From the NCBI RefSeq assembly GCF_000721495.1, contig NZ_JOHY01000012.1:124001-188000 (forward strand): a stretch of 64,000 bases of DNA, given 5' to 3'. The notes below the pieces were generated by a model. It saw nothing but the letters and a program-made list of their open reading frames with translations, did not search any database and was not told the origin of the DNA. The stretch's first letter is position 1. Each line of letters begins with the position of its first letter. The position numbers and the translations under genes are program-made. Positions 51,557 through 59,892 of the stretch are shown piece by piece. The DNA is from Streptomyces sp. NRRL F-5123 (GTDB taxonomy: Bacteria > Actinomycetota > Actinomycetes > Streptomycetales > Streptomycetaceae).

Positions 51557-52024
51557 TCAGCCGCCGATGAGCCGGGCCTTGGCCTGCTCGAAGTCGGCGT
51601 CGCTGATGATGCCCTGCTGGCGAAGGGCTGCGAGCTTGCCGAGTTCGTCGGCGACGGAGCCGCCGAAGGAGGCCGTGGCCTGCTGCGGGGCATGCCGGGC
51701 GGCGATCGCCTCGTCGATGGCCTGACGGATCGGCTCGAAGGCCGGCTGCTGGCGGGCGCCGAAGGTCACGGTGTTCTCGTCCCGCTTGGCGTCGGACCCG
51801 GTCTGCCCAGGCTTGCTGCGCCGCTCGACGCCACCGGCAAGGGTGAACTGGATGAAGCCGGTGGCGAGGCTGGCTTTGCGCCACTGGACGGCGGTGATGC
51901 TGGCGACGGGGATGCGCTTCTCGCCGCCGCCGACGAGCACGCGGGCGCTGAATCCGGTGCGCTCGATCGTGACGGTCTGGCCGTCGAAGTGGATAGTGCC
52001 GTTGGTGCCCTTGGCGCTGAGCAT
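51557..52024 (-). CDS. DUF4429-like protein with C-terminal SHOCT domain
   Basis: This 155-residue protein has a beta-rich PH-like N-terminal part (GTIHFDGQTVTIERTGFSAR, IPVASITAVQWRKASLATG, TVTFGARQQPAFEPIRQAID) and a SHOCT segment at the end (LGKLAALRQQGIISDADFEQ). SHOCT is a short helical domain thought to help oligomerisation. ATG 52024 has GAGGGGGG upstream. Such proteins are frequent in Streptomyces and their prophages; function unknown. Confidence 0.82.
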   Translation of the reverse strand: MLSAKGTNGTIHFDGQTVTIERTGFSARVLVGGGEKRIPVASITAVQWRKASLATGFIQFTLAGGVERRSKPGQTGSDAKRDENTVTFGARQQPAFEPIRQAIDEAIAARHAPQQATASFGGSVADELGKLAALRQQGIISDADFEQAKARLIGG

Positions 52025-52102
52025 GTGCCCCCCTCTGTCGGTTGGGCGGCAGCTTCGCACTGCACGTCCTAGCGTGTGGGGGTTGTGACGGACCTGTGAC
52101 GA

Positions 52103-52294
52103 TCAGGTGTGCTCCGGCCAGTGCCAGGTGCCGGACTCGGTGCCCTCGGCGAGAGGGAGCGGATGCGTATCGGTGCCGAAGAGCGTGAACACGGTGAGGC
52201 TGGCCCGCTTGCCGTCCGTGCCGGTGATGATCGCGGCTCGGCACTCGCCTCGCTCGTTGTAGTGGACGATCCGGCCGACGCTGGGCTGCGGCAT
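52103..52294 (-). CDS. 63-residue conserved phage protein
   Basis: MPQPSVGRIVHYNERGECRA then ITGTDGKRASLTVFTLFGTD and a WHWPEHT end form a small SH3-like beta protein of a type seen in many Streptomyces phages. ATG 52294 has GGAGGG upstream. Function unknown. Confidence 0.72.
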   Translation of the reverse strand: MPQPSVGRIVHYNERGECRAAIITGTDGKRASLTVFTLFGTDTHPLPLAEGTESGTWHWPEHT

Positions 52295-52316
52295 AGCGGC
52301 TCCCTCCGAGAGTGCC

Positions 52317-52350
52317 GCAGGCCCCGGACCGTGTGGTCGACGGGGCCTGC
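52317..52350. terminator. Hairpin between early phage genes
   Basis: GCAGGCCCC and GGGGCCTGC form a perfect 9-bp stem downstream of the 52415 gene on the minus strand. Confidence 0.7.
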
Positions 52351-52414
52351 GTGTGTCTGTGTCCGGGCATACCGGTTCTGCTGCACTGAGTGTTACAGCA
52401 CGTGAAGCGGCTGG

Positions 52415-52597
52415 TCAAGCCGCCTTGGCCTGGGTGTGGTTGTGGACTTCGGCGAGGTCGACGAGGGCGCGGCCGCGGTGGTCGTGTCCGTGGTGGGTGA
52501 GCTTGCCGCGGTGGAGCCAGGAGCGGAGGAGCGCGGGGGTGACGCCGGTGGCGAGGTGGGCGGCGTGGGTGTCGACCAAGGTGGGCGTCGTGCTCAT
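52415..52597 (-). CDS. Small MerR/excisionase-type HTH protein
   Basis: This 60-residue protein (THAAHLATGVTPALLRSWLH RGKLTHHGHD RGRALVDLAE) has the winged-HTH pattern of MerR/excisionase-like DNA-binding proteins. ATG 52597 has GGGAG upstream. It may regulate phage genes. The main excisionase candidate is the gene at 59576. Confidence 0.7.
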   Translation of the reverse strand: MSTTPTLVDTHAAHLATGVTPALLRSWLHRGKLTHHGHDHRGRALVDLAEVHNHTQAKAA

Positions 52598-52669
52598 GCT
52601 CCCAGTGTGCGCTACGTGCGCTGAACGCTCGGCAGGTGACAAATTCTGGTCACCTGCCGAGCGCGCGTG

Positions 52670-53068
52670 CTACATGGGGGCAGTTGCACCGCTGGTGATG
52701 ACGTGGACTCTGGGGCGGGCGCCGCGCGGCACGTCGCCGTAGTCCCACGCCGACCGGTACGAGTCGGCGAGCAGCTGCACGGCGAGCGTCACCGCGGCAC
52801 CGGGCTCCAGTCCTGCCTGGGCGAGCACGGCGAGGTCGTCGCGGAAGTCCGGGTCGTCGGGCAGGGGCAGCGTGGCGGGCCCGTCGGCAGGCGGCGGCGC
52901 AGTGTCCGGCGCACCTTCCGGCGCGGCGGCGGCGCAGTCGGCGGCGCGCCACCGGCGCACCGTCGACTCGCCGACACCGACCCGCTTCGCGATCGCCCGG
53001 TTGCTCAGTCCCTCCTCGGCGAGCGTGCGCACCTTGGCGCGGCGCCGGGCCCTGGCCGCGGCCGTCAC
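52670..53068 (-). CDS. Phage protein with resolvase-type HTH
   Basis: This 132-residue protein opens with TAAARARRRAKVRTLAEEGL and SNRAIAKRVGVGESTVRRWR, a clear HTH, then an Ala/Pro linker and a C-terminal helical part. GTG 53068 overlaps the preceding stop. It probably regulates transcription or late packaging; some phages use such proteins near terminase genes. Confidence 0.72.
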   Translation of the reverse strand: MTAAARARRRAKVRTLAEEGLSNRAIAKRVGVGESTVRRWRAADCAAAAPEGAPDTAPPPADGPATLPLPDDPDFRDDLAVLAQAGLEPGAAVTLAVQLLADSYRSAWDYGDVPRGARPRVHVITSGATAPM

Positions 53069-53442
53069 CGCCCGTCTCCCAGTCGGCTCTCGATGGCGAC
53101 GCGGCGCGCCATTCGGCGCACCTTCACGGCGGCTTCGAGCAGGTCGGCGGCGAGCCCTTCGAGGCCGGCCGAGTCGTACTCGGGGTCGCCGTCCGGCAGG
53201 TGCACGGAGACGTACACGCCGTTGCCCGGGGCGCTCAGCCCGTAGGGCCACTGCGACAGTGCCATCCTCAGCAGCTCGTACCTCCCGCGCGGCGAGTCAA
53301 CCGTGACGACGTGATCAACCCCGGCGTGGTGGATGTCGGAGCGGTGGGCACCGTCGCGGTGGTGGCCGGTGCACCACATCGGCTCGGGGATGGTGACGGG
53401 CCCGTGGTCGCTGGTGTTGATGGTGACGGTGCGCTCGTTCAC
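53065..53442 (-). CDS. DUF6907-type phage protein
   Basis: This 125-residue protein has VTINTSDHGPVTIPEPMWCT, GHHRDGAHRSDIHHAG and a C-terminal LEGLAADLLEAAVKVRRMA helix, matching DUF6907 proteins of Streptomyces. Several Cys/His residues could bind metal. Coupled by GTGA on both sides. Function unknown. A second, larger DUF6907-type gene is at 58290. Confidence 0.75.
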   Translation of the reverse strand: MNERTVTINTSDHGPVTIPEPMWCTGHHRDGAHRSDIHHAGVDHVVTVDSPRGRYELLRMALSQWPYGLSAPGNGVYVSVHLPDGDPEYDSAGLEGLAADLLEAAVKVRRMARRVAIESRLGDGR

Positions 53443-53939
53443 CCCGCACCCCCGGCCTGCTCGAGGGACTGCCACACGGTGTAGGTGACGGCGCTGTCGG
53501 CGGTGCGCTCGGCCAGCCGCTCGACGACCCCGGGCAGGTCGGCCTGCTGGTCGAGGACGCTGTTGAGCGCGATGCGTGCGCTGACCGTGCGCTCGTGCAG
53601 AAGGCGCGCGCGGGCCTGCTCGTCGGCGTCGGTGAGGGCGGCGCGCGGCACGTCGAGGGCGGCGCGGAGGGCGGCGAGGAGGTCGAGGACGCCGCTGGGC
53701 AACGTGGACTCGCCCCGGGGGGTGTCCTTCGCGGCGGCGGGCTCGGTGGTGTCGTCGGCGGTCTCGTTCTGGCAGCGGCGGGAGCAGATGAGCATCTGCG
53801 CGCCGGACGGCCAGCGGGCGCCGGAGGGGTCGGGGAGCCAGGGGCCGCCGCGGTTGCCGCAGAGGTGGCACTCGGGCAGGTCGGGCTCGGGGCGGGTCAT
53901 CGCGGCCCGGAGGGCGGCGGTCGCGTCGGGGGTCGTCAC
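53439..53939 (-). CDS. Phage protein with N-terminal zinc ribbon
   Basis: This 166-residue protein has CHLCGNRGGPWLPDPSG and MLICSRRC near the N-terminus, a probable zinc ribbon, then a long helical region (VLDLLAALRAALDVPRAALT, ARIALNSVLDQQADLPGVVE). GTG 53939 overlaps the previous stop. No family recognised. Confidence 0.62.
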   Translation of the reverse strand: MTTPDATAALRAAMTRPEPDLPECHLCGNRGGPWLPDPSGARWPSGAQMLICSRRCQNETADDTTEPAAAKDTPRGESTLPSGVLDLLAALRAALDVPRAALTDADEQARARLLHERTVSARIALNSVLDQQADLPGVVERLAERTADSAVTYTVWQSLEQAGGAG

Positions 53940-54091
53940 CTGGTCACCGCCGGGCGGATGCTGCCGGTGATTCCGGCGGGAGTGGCGGTGATGCGGGTCG
54001 TGCGGCCGCCGGTGCGGCGGATGATGCCCGCGGCGACGAGGCGCCGGGGCGGGCGCGTCTGGGCGCGCGGGGGCATGGCAAACTCAGCCAT
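53936..54091 (-). CDS. 51-residue basic phage protein
   Basis: MAEFAMPPRAQTRPPRRLVA then AGIIRRTGGRTTRITATPAG: a very basic small protein with a good AAGGAG seven bases before ATG 54091. It is coupled to the next gene by GTGA. No family recognised. Confidence 0.6.
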   Translation of the reverse strand: MAEFAMPPRAQTRPPRRLVAAGIIRRTGGRTTRITATPAGITGSIRPAVTR

Positions 54092-54181
54092 AGCCGTCTC
54101 CTTGCTCTGATCAGGGAGTTCGGTCAGGCCCCGGTCGGTGTTGGTAGCACCGGCCGCGGGCCGTTTTCAGTTGTGGGGCGG

Positions 54182-54406
54182 TTACACCGGCTTGTCGCCG
54201 GTGGCCTTCTTCTGCAGCGCCTTGATGGCCTGGTTGACGCTGGCCCGGGTGACCCCGAGTTCGCGCGCGACGGCGGCCTGGGAGCCGAGTTCGGCGACGC
54301 CGTCGAGGAGGGCTTGAGCCCTCTCAGTGGCTGACGCCTGGACGGCCTTCAGCGCATCGGCGTGGGCGGCTACGGCGGCGTCATGGCGCTCTTTCCATGT
54401 GGTCAC
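54182..54406 (-). CDS. 74-residue HTH DNA-binding phage protein
   Basis: VAELGSQAAVARELGVTRAS then VNQAIKALQKKA forms a classic HTH after a charged helix. GTG 54406 has AGGAGGG upstream. A GC-rich hairpin followed by a T-run-like stretch lies just downstream near 54120-54165. Probably an early regulator. Confidence 0.75.
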   Translation of the reverse strand: MTTWKERHDAAVAAHADALKAVQASATERAQALLDGVAELGSQAAVARELGVTRASVNQAIKALQKKATGDKPV

Positions 54407-54486
54407 GTCCCTCCTAGTACCGGAAGCGGTGACGGTCCCACAACTGTAAGCACTAGGGTTAACGTGCGTCAAGGCTGGTGCTGACG

Positions 54487-55170
54487 TCACGCCGCGTCGC
54501 TCCGTGCGGGCGCCGCCAGCTCGTCCTGGGCGCGCCGAAGGGCCAGCCACACACCAGGCGGATAGGTGGCGCCGCACCACTGGCAGCGCACCACCGACTC
54601 GCGATCGGGCAGGAGCAGCGGCGCCCCGCACGGCCTACCGTCCACAACCTGTGGACACGGCCCCATGCGGGCCGCGAGTTCCGGCTCACCGGCCACCGTG
54701 CGGACGTCGTTGAACAGGTCCCGGATCTCGGCCGCGAAGTCCCCGGCCGCCGGCCACTCCGCCGCCACCCAGCCGAGGTGCTCGCGCAGCACCCCCGCCG
54801 CGTCCACGACGCGGGCGCCCAGGTCGCCCGTCACTGCCGGCCCGGGGCGGCGCATCGCGTCGAGCAGGGCGTTGCGCCAGGACGGCAGCACCGCGAACTG
54901 GGCCCGCAGGTCGAGCCCCGCCAAGTTCGGCGTCGGCGGCTCCACCGTCCGGGCCCGCGGCCCGTCGTCGGCCGGGCGCTGCCTGGTCCGGAACAGCATC
55001 AGCGTCAGCTCGTCGTACATCACCGGGAGCTGCTTCAGGCGGTCGCCGGTGTCGAGGCGGCAGTTCTCGCACAGGTAGGAGTCGAGGACCGTGGTGCGCT
55101 CGCACAGGGCGCAGGCGGCGCAGGCGCGAGCAGGCGCTGCGTTCGACCCAGCGGTGCAGTCGTTGATCAT
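54487..55170 (-). CDS. Zinc-ribbon phage protein next to the origin
   Basis: This 227-residue protein has CAACALCERTTVLDSYLCEN C near the N-terminus and CPQVVDGRPCGAPLLLP with VVRCQWCGATYPPG near the C-terminus, two probable zinc sites around a helical centre. ATG 55170 has GGAGAAGGAG upstream. It is first after the iteron array on this side. Similar proteins are common in Streptomyces phages; role unknown, perhaps DNA binding. Confidence 0.68.
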   Translation of the reverse strand: MINDCTAGSNAAPARACAACALCERTTVLDSYLCENCRLDTGDRLKQLPVMYDELTLMLFRTRQRPADDGPRARTVEPPTPNLAGLDLRAQFAVLPSWRNALLDAMRRPGPAVTGDLGARVVDAAGVLREHLGWVAAEWPAAGDFAAEIRDLFNDVRTVAGEPELAARMGPCPQVVDGRPCGAPLLLPDRESVVRCQWCGATYPPGVWLALRRAQDELAAPARSDAA

Positions 55171-55206
55171 GCTCCTTCTCCTACACACAAATTTGATTGA
55201 TGTGAT

Positions 55207-55444
55207 TGACGGGATTGGATCTGACCTGCGGCTTTTCGATGACGGGATTGGTGACGGGAATGAAGGATCGTTGACGGGATTGAGGAAGCTTGACGGGATT
55301 GGCCCTGACCTGCGGGTTTGCGGCTGCCGCGCAGGTCGGACCCAATTCCGGCGGCTGGCCCAATCCCGTCACCAATCCCGTCAAGCTCGACCCGGAGAGA
55401 ACCGCAGGTCAAGGCCATTCCCGTCAATGCCGTCAATCCCGTCA
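55207..55444. other. Iteron array, probable prophage replication origin
   Basis: TGACGGGATTG occurs five times forward (55207, 55240, 55252, 55272, 55291) and its complement five times (55361, 55373, 55416, 55425, 55434), with at most one mismatch each. Two forward CTGACCTGCGG copies (55221, 55305) and a reverse copy (55402) intersperse. It fills the gap ahead of the replication ATPase gene, as iteron origins do. It could instead be an operator array. Confidence 0.72.
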
Positions 55445-55467
55445 GGTGTGTACGCGCGCGCGAGGGC

Positions 55468-56667
55468 TCAGGCACTGACCGGCTCCTCGGTCCAGGCCTC
55501 GGGCAGGTACCAGTGGGCGCCCTTGTCCCTGCCGAAGCCCTGCTGGCGGGACTTGACGCCGAGCTTCCGCTTCGCCCGGTCGATCGTCGAGTCGCTGAGG
55601 CCCGCCGCCTTGGCGCACTTCTTGATCTCCTGCATGCGCTCCGAGCCGCCCATGTCCGTGAGGAAGTCGCGCAGCCACGTGACGCCCTCGCCGAGGGCTC
55701 CCTGGTCGCCGGGGATGCCCTCGCTGCGCATGACCTCGCGGACGGAGGTGGTGCTCTCCGGGCCGAGGACGAAGCGCGAGACGTAGGAAGGCCCTTCGTC
55801 GGTCTCGACGACGGCGGGCTGGATCGCGTACTGGAACGACGGCAGCCCGAGCCGACCGAGGTTGTTCTTCTCCAGGCTCATGACGAACTCCTCGTTGCCG
55901 TCCTCGTCTTCCTGCCGGGCGAAGGCGATCAGGGAACGGATGAGCTGGCCGAACGCCCCGGATCCCGCCACGCGGCTGAGGGGGTCGGCGCCGCCGGCCT
56001 TGGTGAAGTGGGCCAGGCCCAGGATGGTGAAGGCGTGACGGTCGGCCGCGGCGACCAGGGGTTCGAGGGCTGAGCGGACCTCAGCGGCCCGGTAGTCGTT
56101 GATGCTGCTGTCGATCATCGAAAGCAGCGGGTCGGCGACAAGCAGGGCGACGCTGTACTCCTCGGCCGCCTTGCCCATGAGGGAGATGTCCTTGGGCAGC
56201 GTCAGCCGGGCGTGCAACTCCTCGTCGTCGACCACGTCGACCCGGAAGACCCGCTCCATGTCGGCGCCGGCCGCGACGAGTCGAGGGGCGATGGTGTAGG
56301 ACCAGGAGTCCTCGGTGGCCGCGTAGATGACGCCCCGGGGCTTGCCCATCAGCTCGCCGGGAAGCGTGCCGGTGGTGACCCGCGCGGTCATCCAGCAGGC
56401 GAACTGCGACTTGCCGAGCCCCGGGCCGCCGGCGGCGATCCCGAGGGAGTTCAGCGGCAGTCGTCCGTGCGAGGTGGGCGCGGCGGCGGGCGGTGTGGTG
56501 TCCCACAGCCACCGGACGGGGCGCATGCGGATCTTCGAGGCGGGGGTGAGGATGAGGCGGCGCGCCCTGCCGTCGTCCACGGTGGGCGGCTCGTCGGGGA
56601 GCGGCGGCACAGCTCCCGCCCATGGGTCGGCATCTCCGACCGCCGGTGCCTCGACAGGGGCCGTCAC
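55468..56667 (-). CDS. RecA/DnaB-type replication ATPase (RepA-like)
   Basis: This 399-residue AAA/RecA-fold ATPase has P-loop GGPGLGKSQ, GVIYAATEDSWSYTIAPRL and Walker B VALLVADPLLSMIDSSIND, then FTILGLAHFTKAGGADPLSR, a RepA/DnaB-like pattern. A C-terminal winged-helix-like part (REVMRSEGIPGD...SDSTIDRAKRKLGV) follows. It probably loads on or unwinds the adjacent iteron origin. GTG 56667 overlaps the prim-pol stop and has GGGGGG upstream. Confidence 0.86.
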   Translation of the reverse strand: MTAPVEAPAVGDADPWAGAVPPLPDEPPTVDDGRARRLILTPASKIRMRPVRWLWDTTPPAAAPTSHGRLPLNSLGIAAGGPGLGKSQFACWMTARVTTGTLPGELMGKPRGVIYAATEDSWSYTIAPRLVAAGADMERVFRVDVVDDEELHARLTLPKDISLMGKAAEEYSVALLVADPLLSMIDSSINDYRAAEVRSALEPLVAAADRHAFTILGLAHFTKAGGADPLSRVAGSGAFGQLIRSLIAFARQEDEDGNEEFVMSLEKNNLGRLGLPSFQYAIQPAVVETDEGPSYVSRFVLGPESTTSVREVMRSEGIPGDQGALGEGVTWLRDFLTDMGGSERMQEIKKCAKAAGLSDSTIDRAKRKLGVKSRQQGFGRDKGAHWYLPEAWTEEPVSA

Positions 56668-57623
56668 GCTGCCCCCCGGCGGCCGACGTACTCGAAGGCC
56701 GACTCGATCGCCTGGTGGATTTCGTTCTCGCTCCGCTGGGCGATGCGCGCCGCGGCATGAATCTCGGCCCGCACGTCGGCCTCGGCGCACCGGCCTGCCT
56801 GCACGAGGTAGGCGGCGGCCGTGGTGACTGAGCACAGCACCCGGTGCCGCTGGCCCTCGGGAGCGGCGGCCAGCTGCGCGGCGAGATCAGCCAGGGTGGT
56901 GCGACCGCGGTCGCTGGTCGGCCGCCGCGCGGGCGCGGGGCGCACCGCCGACGGCGGCTTGGGCATGTGCCCGGTACCTTCCAGGTGGTGGAGAAGCCAC
57001 TTCGGAGCGGCGAGCGGGTCCAGACCGGCGCTCAGCCGCCGGTACTCGCCGTCCGTGGTGACGCTGGTGGGGGCGACGATGTACCCGCCGGTGGCCCGCA
57101 CGTCGATGTTCCACCCGAAGGCGCCCTCGGATTTGTTGACGGTGACGCCGGGCGGCAGCGTCCAGTACAGGTGCAGGCCACGGCTGGGCGTGCCGACGAT
57201 CAGGGTGCTGCTGGGGAACGCCTGCCCGTACCGTTCCAGCGCCAGGGCGAAGACGTCGCCGCCGTCGGCGACGCCCATGCTGTCGTACTGCTGCGGCGGC
57301 GGCGAGCCGTCCTTGTTGGTGTCCAGGTCGACCACCACGAGCCGGGCCGGGCCGGTGGCGATGCCGATGTTCATCTCGGGGTAGCGAGCGAACCAGTCGG
57401 CGACGCGCTCGGGGTCGGTCGAGGCGATGTGGAAGCCGTGGCAGGTGTCAGGGCGGTGAGGGCAGTCGTCGACGCCGCGGTGGGGCTGGTAGTCGGGGGA
57501 CTTGCTGCTGCACAGGCGGCAGTGCCGCAGGGGCTTCTTCGCGCCGGGGGTCAGGGGGAAGACCGGCCAGCCGCGTGCGATGAAGGCGGCGGCGGCGCGC
57601 TGGCGGCTCTGCGAGGTGTTCAC
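56664..57623 (-). CDS. Bifunctional primase/polymerase (prim-pol)
   Basis: This 319-residue protein has a prim-pol domain: RGWPVFPLTPGAKKPL, NIGIATGPARLVVVDLDTN (catalytic acidic DxD), TPSRGLHLYWTLPPG (His) and NIDVRATGGYIVAPTS. A C-terminal helical domain (about 235-319) resembles PriCT. It should prime or copy phage DNA. GTG 57623 is chosen where the family starts; its ribosome site is weak, and a 5-codon ATG-TGA leader overlaps it. Confidence 0.88.
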   Translation of the reverse strand: MNTSQSRQRAAAAFIARGWPVFPLTPGAKKPLRHCRLCSSKSPDYQPHRGVDDCPHRPDTCHGFHIASTDPERVADWFARYPEMNIGIATGPARLVVVDLDTNKDGSPPPQQYDSMGVADGGDVFALALERYGQAFPSSTLIVGTPSRGLHLYWTLPPGVTVNKSEGAFGWNIDVRATGGYIVAPTSVTTDGEYRRLSAGLDPLAAPKWLLHHLEGTGHMPKPPSAVRPAPARRPTSDRGRTTLADLAAQLAAAPEGQRHRVLCSVTTAAAYLVQAGRCAEADVRAEIHAAARIAQRSENEIHQAIESAFEYVGRRGAA

Positions 57624-57670
57624 GAACGGTGGCTCATTTCTTGTCCGTGCCGAACGGGCTTGTGTCCGTG

Positions 57671-57711
57671 GCGCGCGGGGCCGGGTCTGGGGGTTGCCCA
57701 GCCCCGCGCGC
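57671..57711. terminator. Strong hairpin ahead of prim-pol
   Basis: GCGCGCGGGGC and its perfect complement flank a loop that can itself pair (CTGGG/CCCAG). It may attenuate or separate prim-pol expression from the genes upstream. Confidence 0.7.
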
Positions 57712-57721
57712 GCAGAGCGGC

Positions 57722-57973
57722 CTATCCAGCGCACCGCCGCTGGGCGACAAGCTCCTCGCCCACGTTGGTGATCGCTTCGTGCCAGCGCCGCACCGCGGCT
57801 CGGATGGAGTGGGTGGAGGGCTGCTCTTCGAGGTCGGCTCGGATCGCGCCGAGGGTGACGTGGAAGCGTGCCTGCTCGGCGACGAGCGCCAGGTGTCGGG
57901 CGCCCTGGTCGTCGTCTTCCGCCACCGGCGGATGGGTGTGGGCCGGCCACTCGCCGGGACCAGGGGCGGTCAC
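57722..57973 (-). CDS. 83-residue phage protein
   Basis: HLALVAEQARFHVTLGAIRA then SIRAAVRRWHEAITNVGEEL: a helical protein. GTG 57973 overlaps the upstream stop (GTGA). No family recognised; position suggests an early function near replication. Confidence 0.6.
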   Translation of the reverse strand: MTAPGPGEWPAHTHPPVAEDDDQGARHLALVAEQARFHVTLGAIRADLEEQPSTHSIRAAVRRWHEAITNVGEELVAQRRCAG

Positions 57974-58293
57974 CGGGATGCCGCCGCAGCTCGGACGATC
58001 TGGCCGACGATCTCGGCGTAGTGCTGCTCGCAGGCCGGGTAGTCGTACCTGAGGTTCGGCCTGGCGTAGAAGCTGACGACCTGCCGCGCGGTCGTCGGGC
58101 AGCCCGTGCACCGGTAGGCCGGGTTGTTGTGTGGCGAGTCCGGGCCGTCGGGGCAGTCGCACCAGGTGCAGCGGGTCTTGCCGTCGGCGGCCGTGATGGC
58201 GAGGGGCAGCAGGCTGGGGTCGGCGGCAGCGTCGCGTGCAGCGGCCAGTACCTGGTCGGACCAGAAGGTCTCCAGTGGGGTCCGTGCGCTCAC
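57970..58293 (-). CDS. 107-residue phage zinc-finger-like protein
   Basis: ADGKTRCTWCDCPDGPDSPH, YRCTGCPTTARQVV and YPACEQHYAEIVGQIV give spaced cysteine pairs and a His, a likely zinc fold. GTG 58293 overlaps the upstream stop. No known family. Confidence 0.62.
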   Translation of the reverse strand: MSARTPLETFWSDQVLAAARDAAADPSLLPLAITAADGKTRCTWCDCPDGPDSPHNNPAYRCTGCPTTARQVVSFYARPNLRYDYPACEQHYAEIVGQIVRAAAASR

Positions 58294-59516
58294 TTCTGCC
58301 CGCCGTTCTTCGCCCAGTCCTCGCGCGCCATGACGAGCGCGGGCAGCACCTGCTGCTCCAGGCGGTCGGCCTGCGCCCGGAGCTTCGCCACGAAGTCGGC
58401 GACCCCTGCCGGGTCGAAGGGGCCGATCCACTCGTCTCCGCCGGCCACGGCCTCCACGTTGACGTGAGGGACGCGGTCTGCGGGGTTCCTGCCGTGCGGG
58501 GTGCACTGGATGTGGGGCAGGAGGATCGATTCCTCGCCGCGGTAGCGCCCCTGGTCGCCCGGGATCTCGACCAGCACGGTCTGGCCGTCGTAGTCACGCC
58601 GGTGGTAGACGTCCTCCAGGTGGTTCTCCAGCCGACCGGCGGGGATGCCTTCCTTGGACGGGTCGGTGTCGGCCCACGGGGGCAGGTGCCCCGTGACCTT
58701 GGCCCCGCGGTCGGTGGTGATGGTCCACTGGCGGGCGGGCGGCTGAGCTTCCGGCGTCTTCGGCGGCTCGGTCTGGACGTCGGCCGCGAGCGAGCTGATC
58801 ATCGCGTCGACCTTGGGCAGCAACGCGGCCAACTGATTGCGGAAGTCGATGGCGCCGTCGAGGTCCAGGTCGGTGGCCGAGCCCATCTCGGGGGTCACCG
58901 CCATCGTCCTCGGCCCGTCGTAGCCGCCGAGCTCCTCCCTGCTGGGGTCGAACAGGTAGACCTTCAGCAGCGCACCGTCCGTGCCGACGGCCTTGATGGT
59001 CTCGGCCGATTCGTAGCTCGTCGGCGGGGTGTAGGCGGCCTGGCCGTCGAGGATGTCGGCCAGGGCCTCGATGCGCGGCAGGGCCGCGCGGAGCTTGGCG
59101 GCCTCGCGGCGGGCTCCGGCCGCGGTGACCTCGCAGTCGCCGATCATCACCGCCGCACCCGCGCCGCGGGCGCCGGTGGCGGGGTCGTCCTCGCTGACCA
59201 GCCTGGCCTCGACGTAGGGCGACTCGGCGTGGCCGTGGTTGTGGGCCTCGTCCACGCCGCACTCGACGTGGACGGTGACGGGCTCGGAGTTGTGCCAGGT
59301 GTGGTCGCCGCGCTCGATGCACCACGGGTGCACGGGGCACTGCTCGACCTCGATGGCCGGCACGACCTCCGGGGTCTCGGTGTTCTGGGGGAGGCCGACG
59401 AAGCCGCGGCCCTTGCCGGTCGTCGACGTCTTGCCCGACGGCGGGACGGTGGCGGCGAGGGTGACCTTCGGGACGGAGGGCGCCACGGCGGGCGGCGCCT
59501 CGGTACGCTGGGACAT
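58290..59516 (-). CDS. Large DUF6907-type phage protein
   Basis: This 408-residue protein contains the DUF6907 core (CPVHPWCIERGDHTWHNSEP, VTVHVECGVDEAHNHGHAES) near residues 60-105, a helical pair (REAAKLRAALPRIEALADIL; FRNQLAALLPKVDAMISSL) and a C-terminal TITTDRGAKVTGHLPPWADT region with a long final helix. ATG 59516 has GGAAGGA upstream. Function unknown; it is the first long gene of the early minus operon. Confidence 0.72.
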   Translation of the reverse strand: MSQRTEAPPAVAPSVPKVTLAATVPPSGKTSTTGKGRGFVGLPQNTETPEVVPAIEVEQCPVHPWCIERGDHTWHNSEPVTVHVECGVDEAHNHGHAESPYVEARLVSEDDPATGARGAGAAVMIGDCEVTAAGARREAAKLRAALPRIEALADILDGQAAYTPPTSYESAETIKAVGTDGALLKVYLFDPSREELGGYDGPRTMAVTPEMGSATDLDLDGAIDFRNQLAALLPKVDAMISSLAADVQTEPPKTPEAQPPARQWTITTDRGAKVTGHLPPWADTDPSKEGIPAGRLENHLEDVYHRRDYDGQTVLVEIPGDQGRYRGEESILLPHIQCTPHGRNPADRVPHVNVEAVAGGDEWIGPFDPAGVADFVAKLRAQADRLEQQVLPALVMAREDWAKNGGQK

Positions 59517-59543
59517 GAGGATCCTTCCGGCGGCGGCACTGAT

Positions 59544-59638
59544 GGGGTGGCTAGACCCCGGGTGTCGCCGTTCTGCTAGTTAGCGCTGGTGAGGGAAGCG
59601 TTCTCGATAGGCGCGGCCGGGTGGCTAGACCCGGCCGC
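59544..59638. promoter_or_regulatory. Two hairpins with the same loop around the xis stop
   Basis: GGGGT/ACCCC (59544-59559) and GCGGCCGGGT/ACCCGGCCGC (59613-59638) both enclose the six bases GGCTAG. The second lies in the last xis codons, the first between xis and the next gene. They look like a paired attenuator or a protein-binding RNA or DNA site. Confidence 0.6.
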
Positions 59639-59872
59639 GTCGTCGTTGTCCGGGGCGACACGCAGCACCCGGAGCAGGTCGGCGGTGATGACCCGGTAGG
59701 ACTTGCCCGCCCGGATGACCTCGCAAGGGAATTCCCCGCTGCGTGCTAGGGCGTAAGCGGTGGTCCGGCCGATCGCGAAGGCTCGCCCTGCAGTCACGAC
59801 GTCGACGCTCGCGGGCAGAGCGAGCAGCTCCGCGCGTGTCAATCCGTGCTGGTCAGTGCTGCTCTGTGTCAT
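59576..59872 (-). CDS. Excisionase-type HTH protein
   Basis: This 98-residue protein has a MerR/Xis winged-HTH: DVVTAGRAFAIGRTTAYALA then GEFPCEVIRAGKSYRVITAD LLRVL. It lies divergent from the repressor and close to integrase, the usual xis position. It should bend attP DNA and bias integrase to excision. ATG 59872 has AAGG upstream. An operator palindrome sits in the shared promoter region. Confidence 0.82.
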   Translation of the reverse strand: MTQSSTDQHGLTRAELLALPASVDVVTAGRAFAIGRTTAYALARSGEFPCEVIRAGKSYRVITADLLRVLRVAPDNDDAAGSSHPAAPIENASLTSAN

Positions 59873-59892
59873 GAGATGGCACCTTGCTCATG

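Noticed and set aside
51571..52418. Longer frames around the SHOCT gene
   Set aside because: They are off-frame readings; the frame with PH-like and SHOCT features starts at 52024 with GAGGGGGG.
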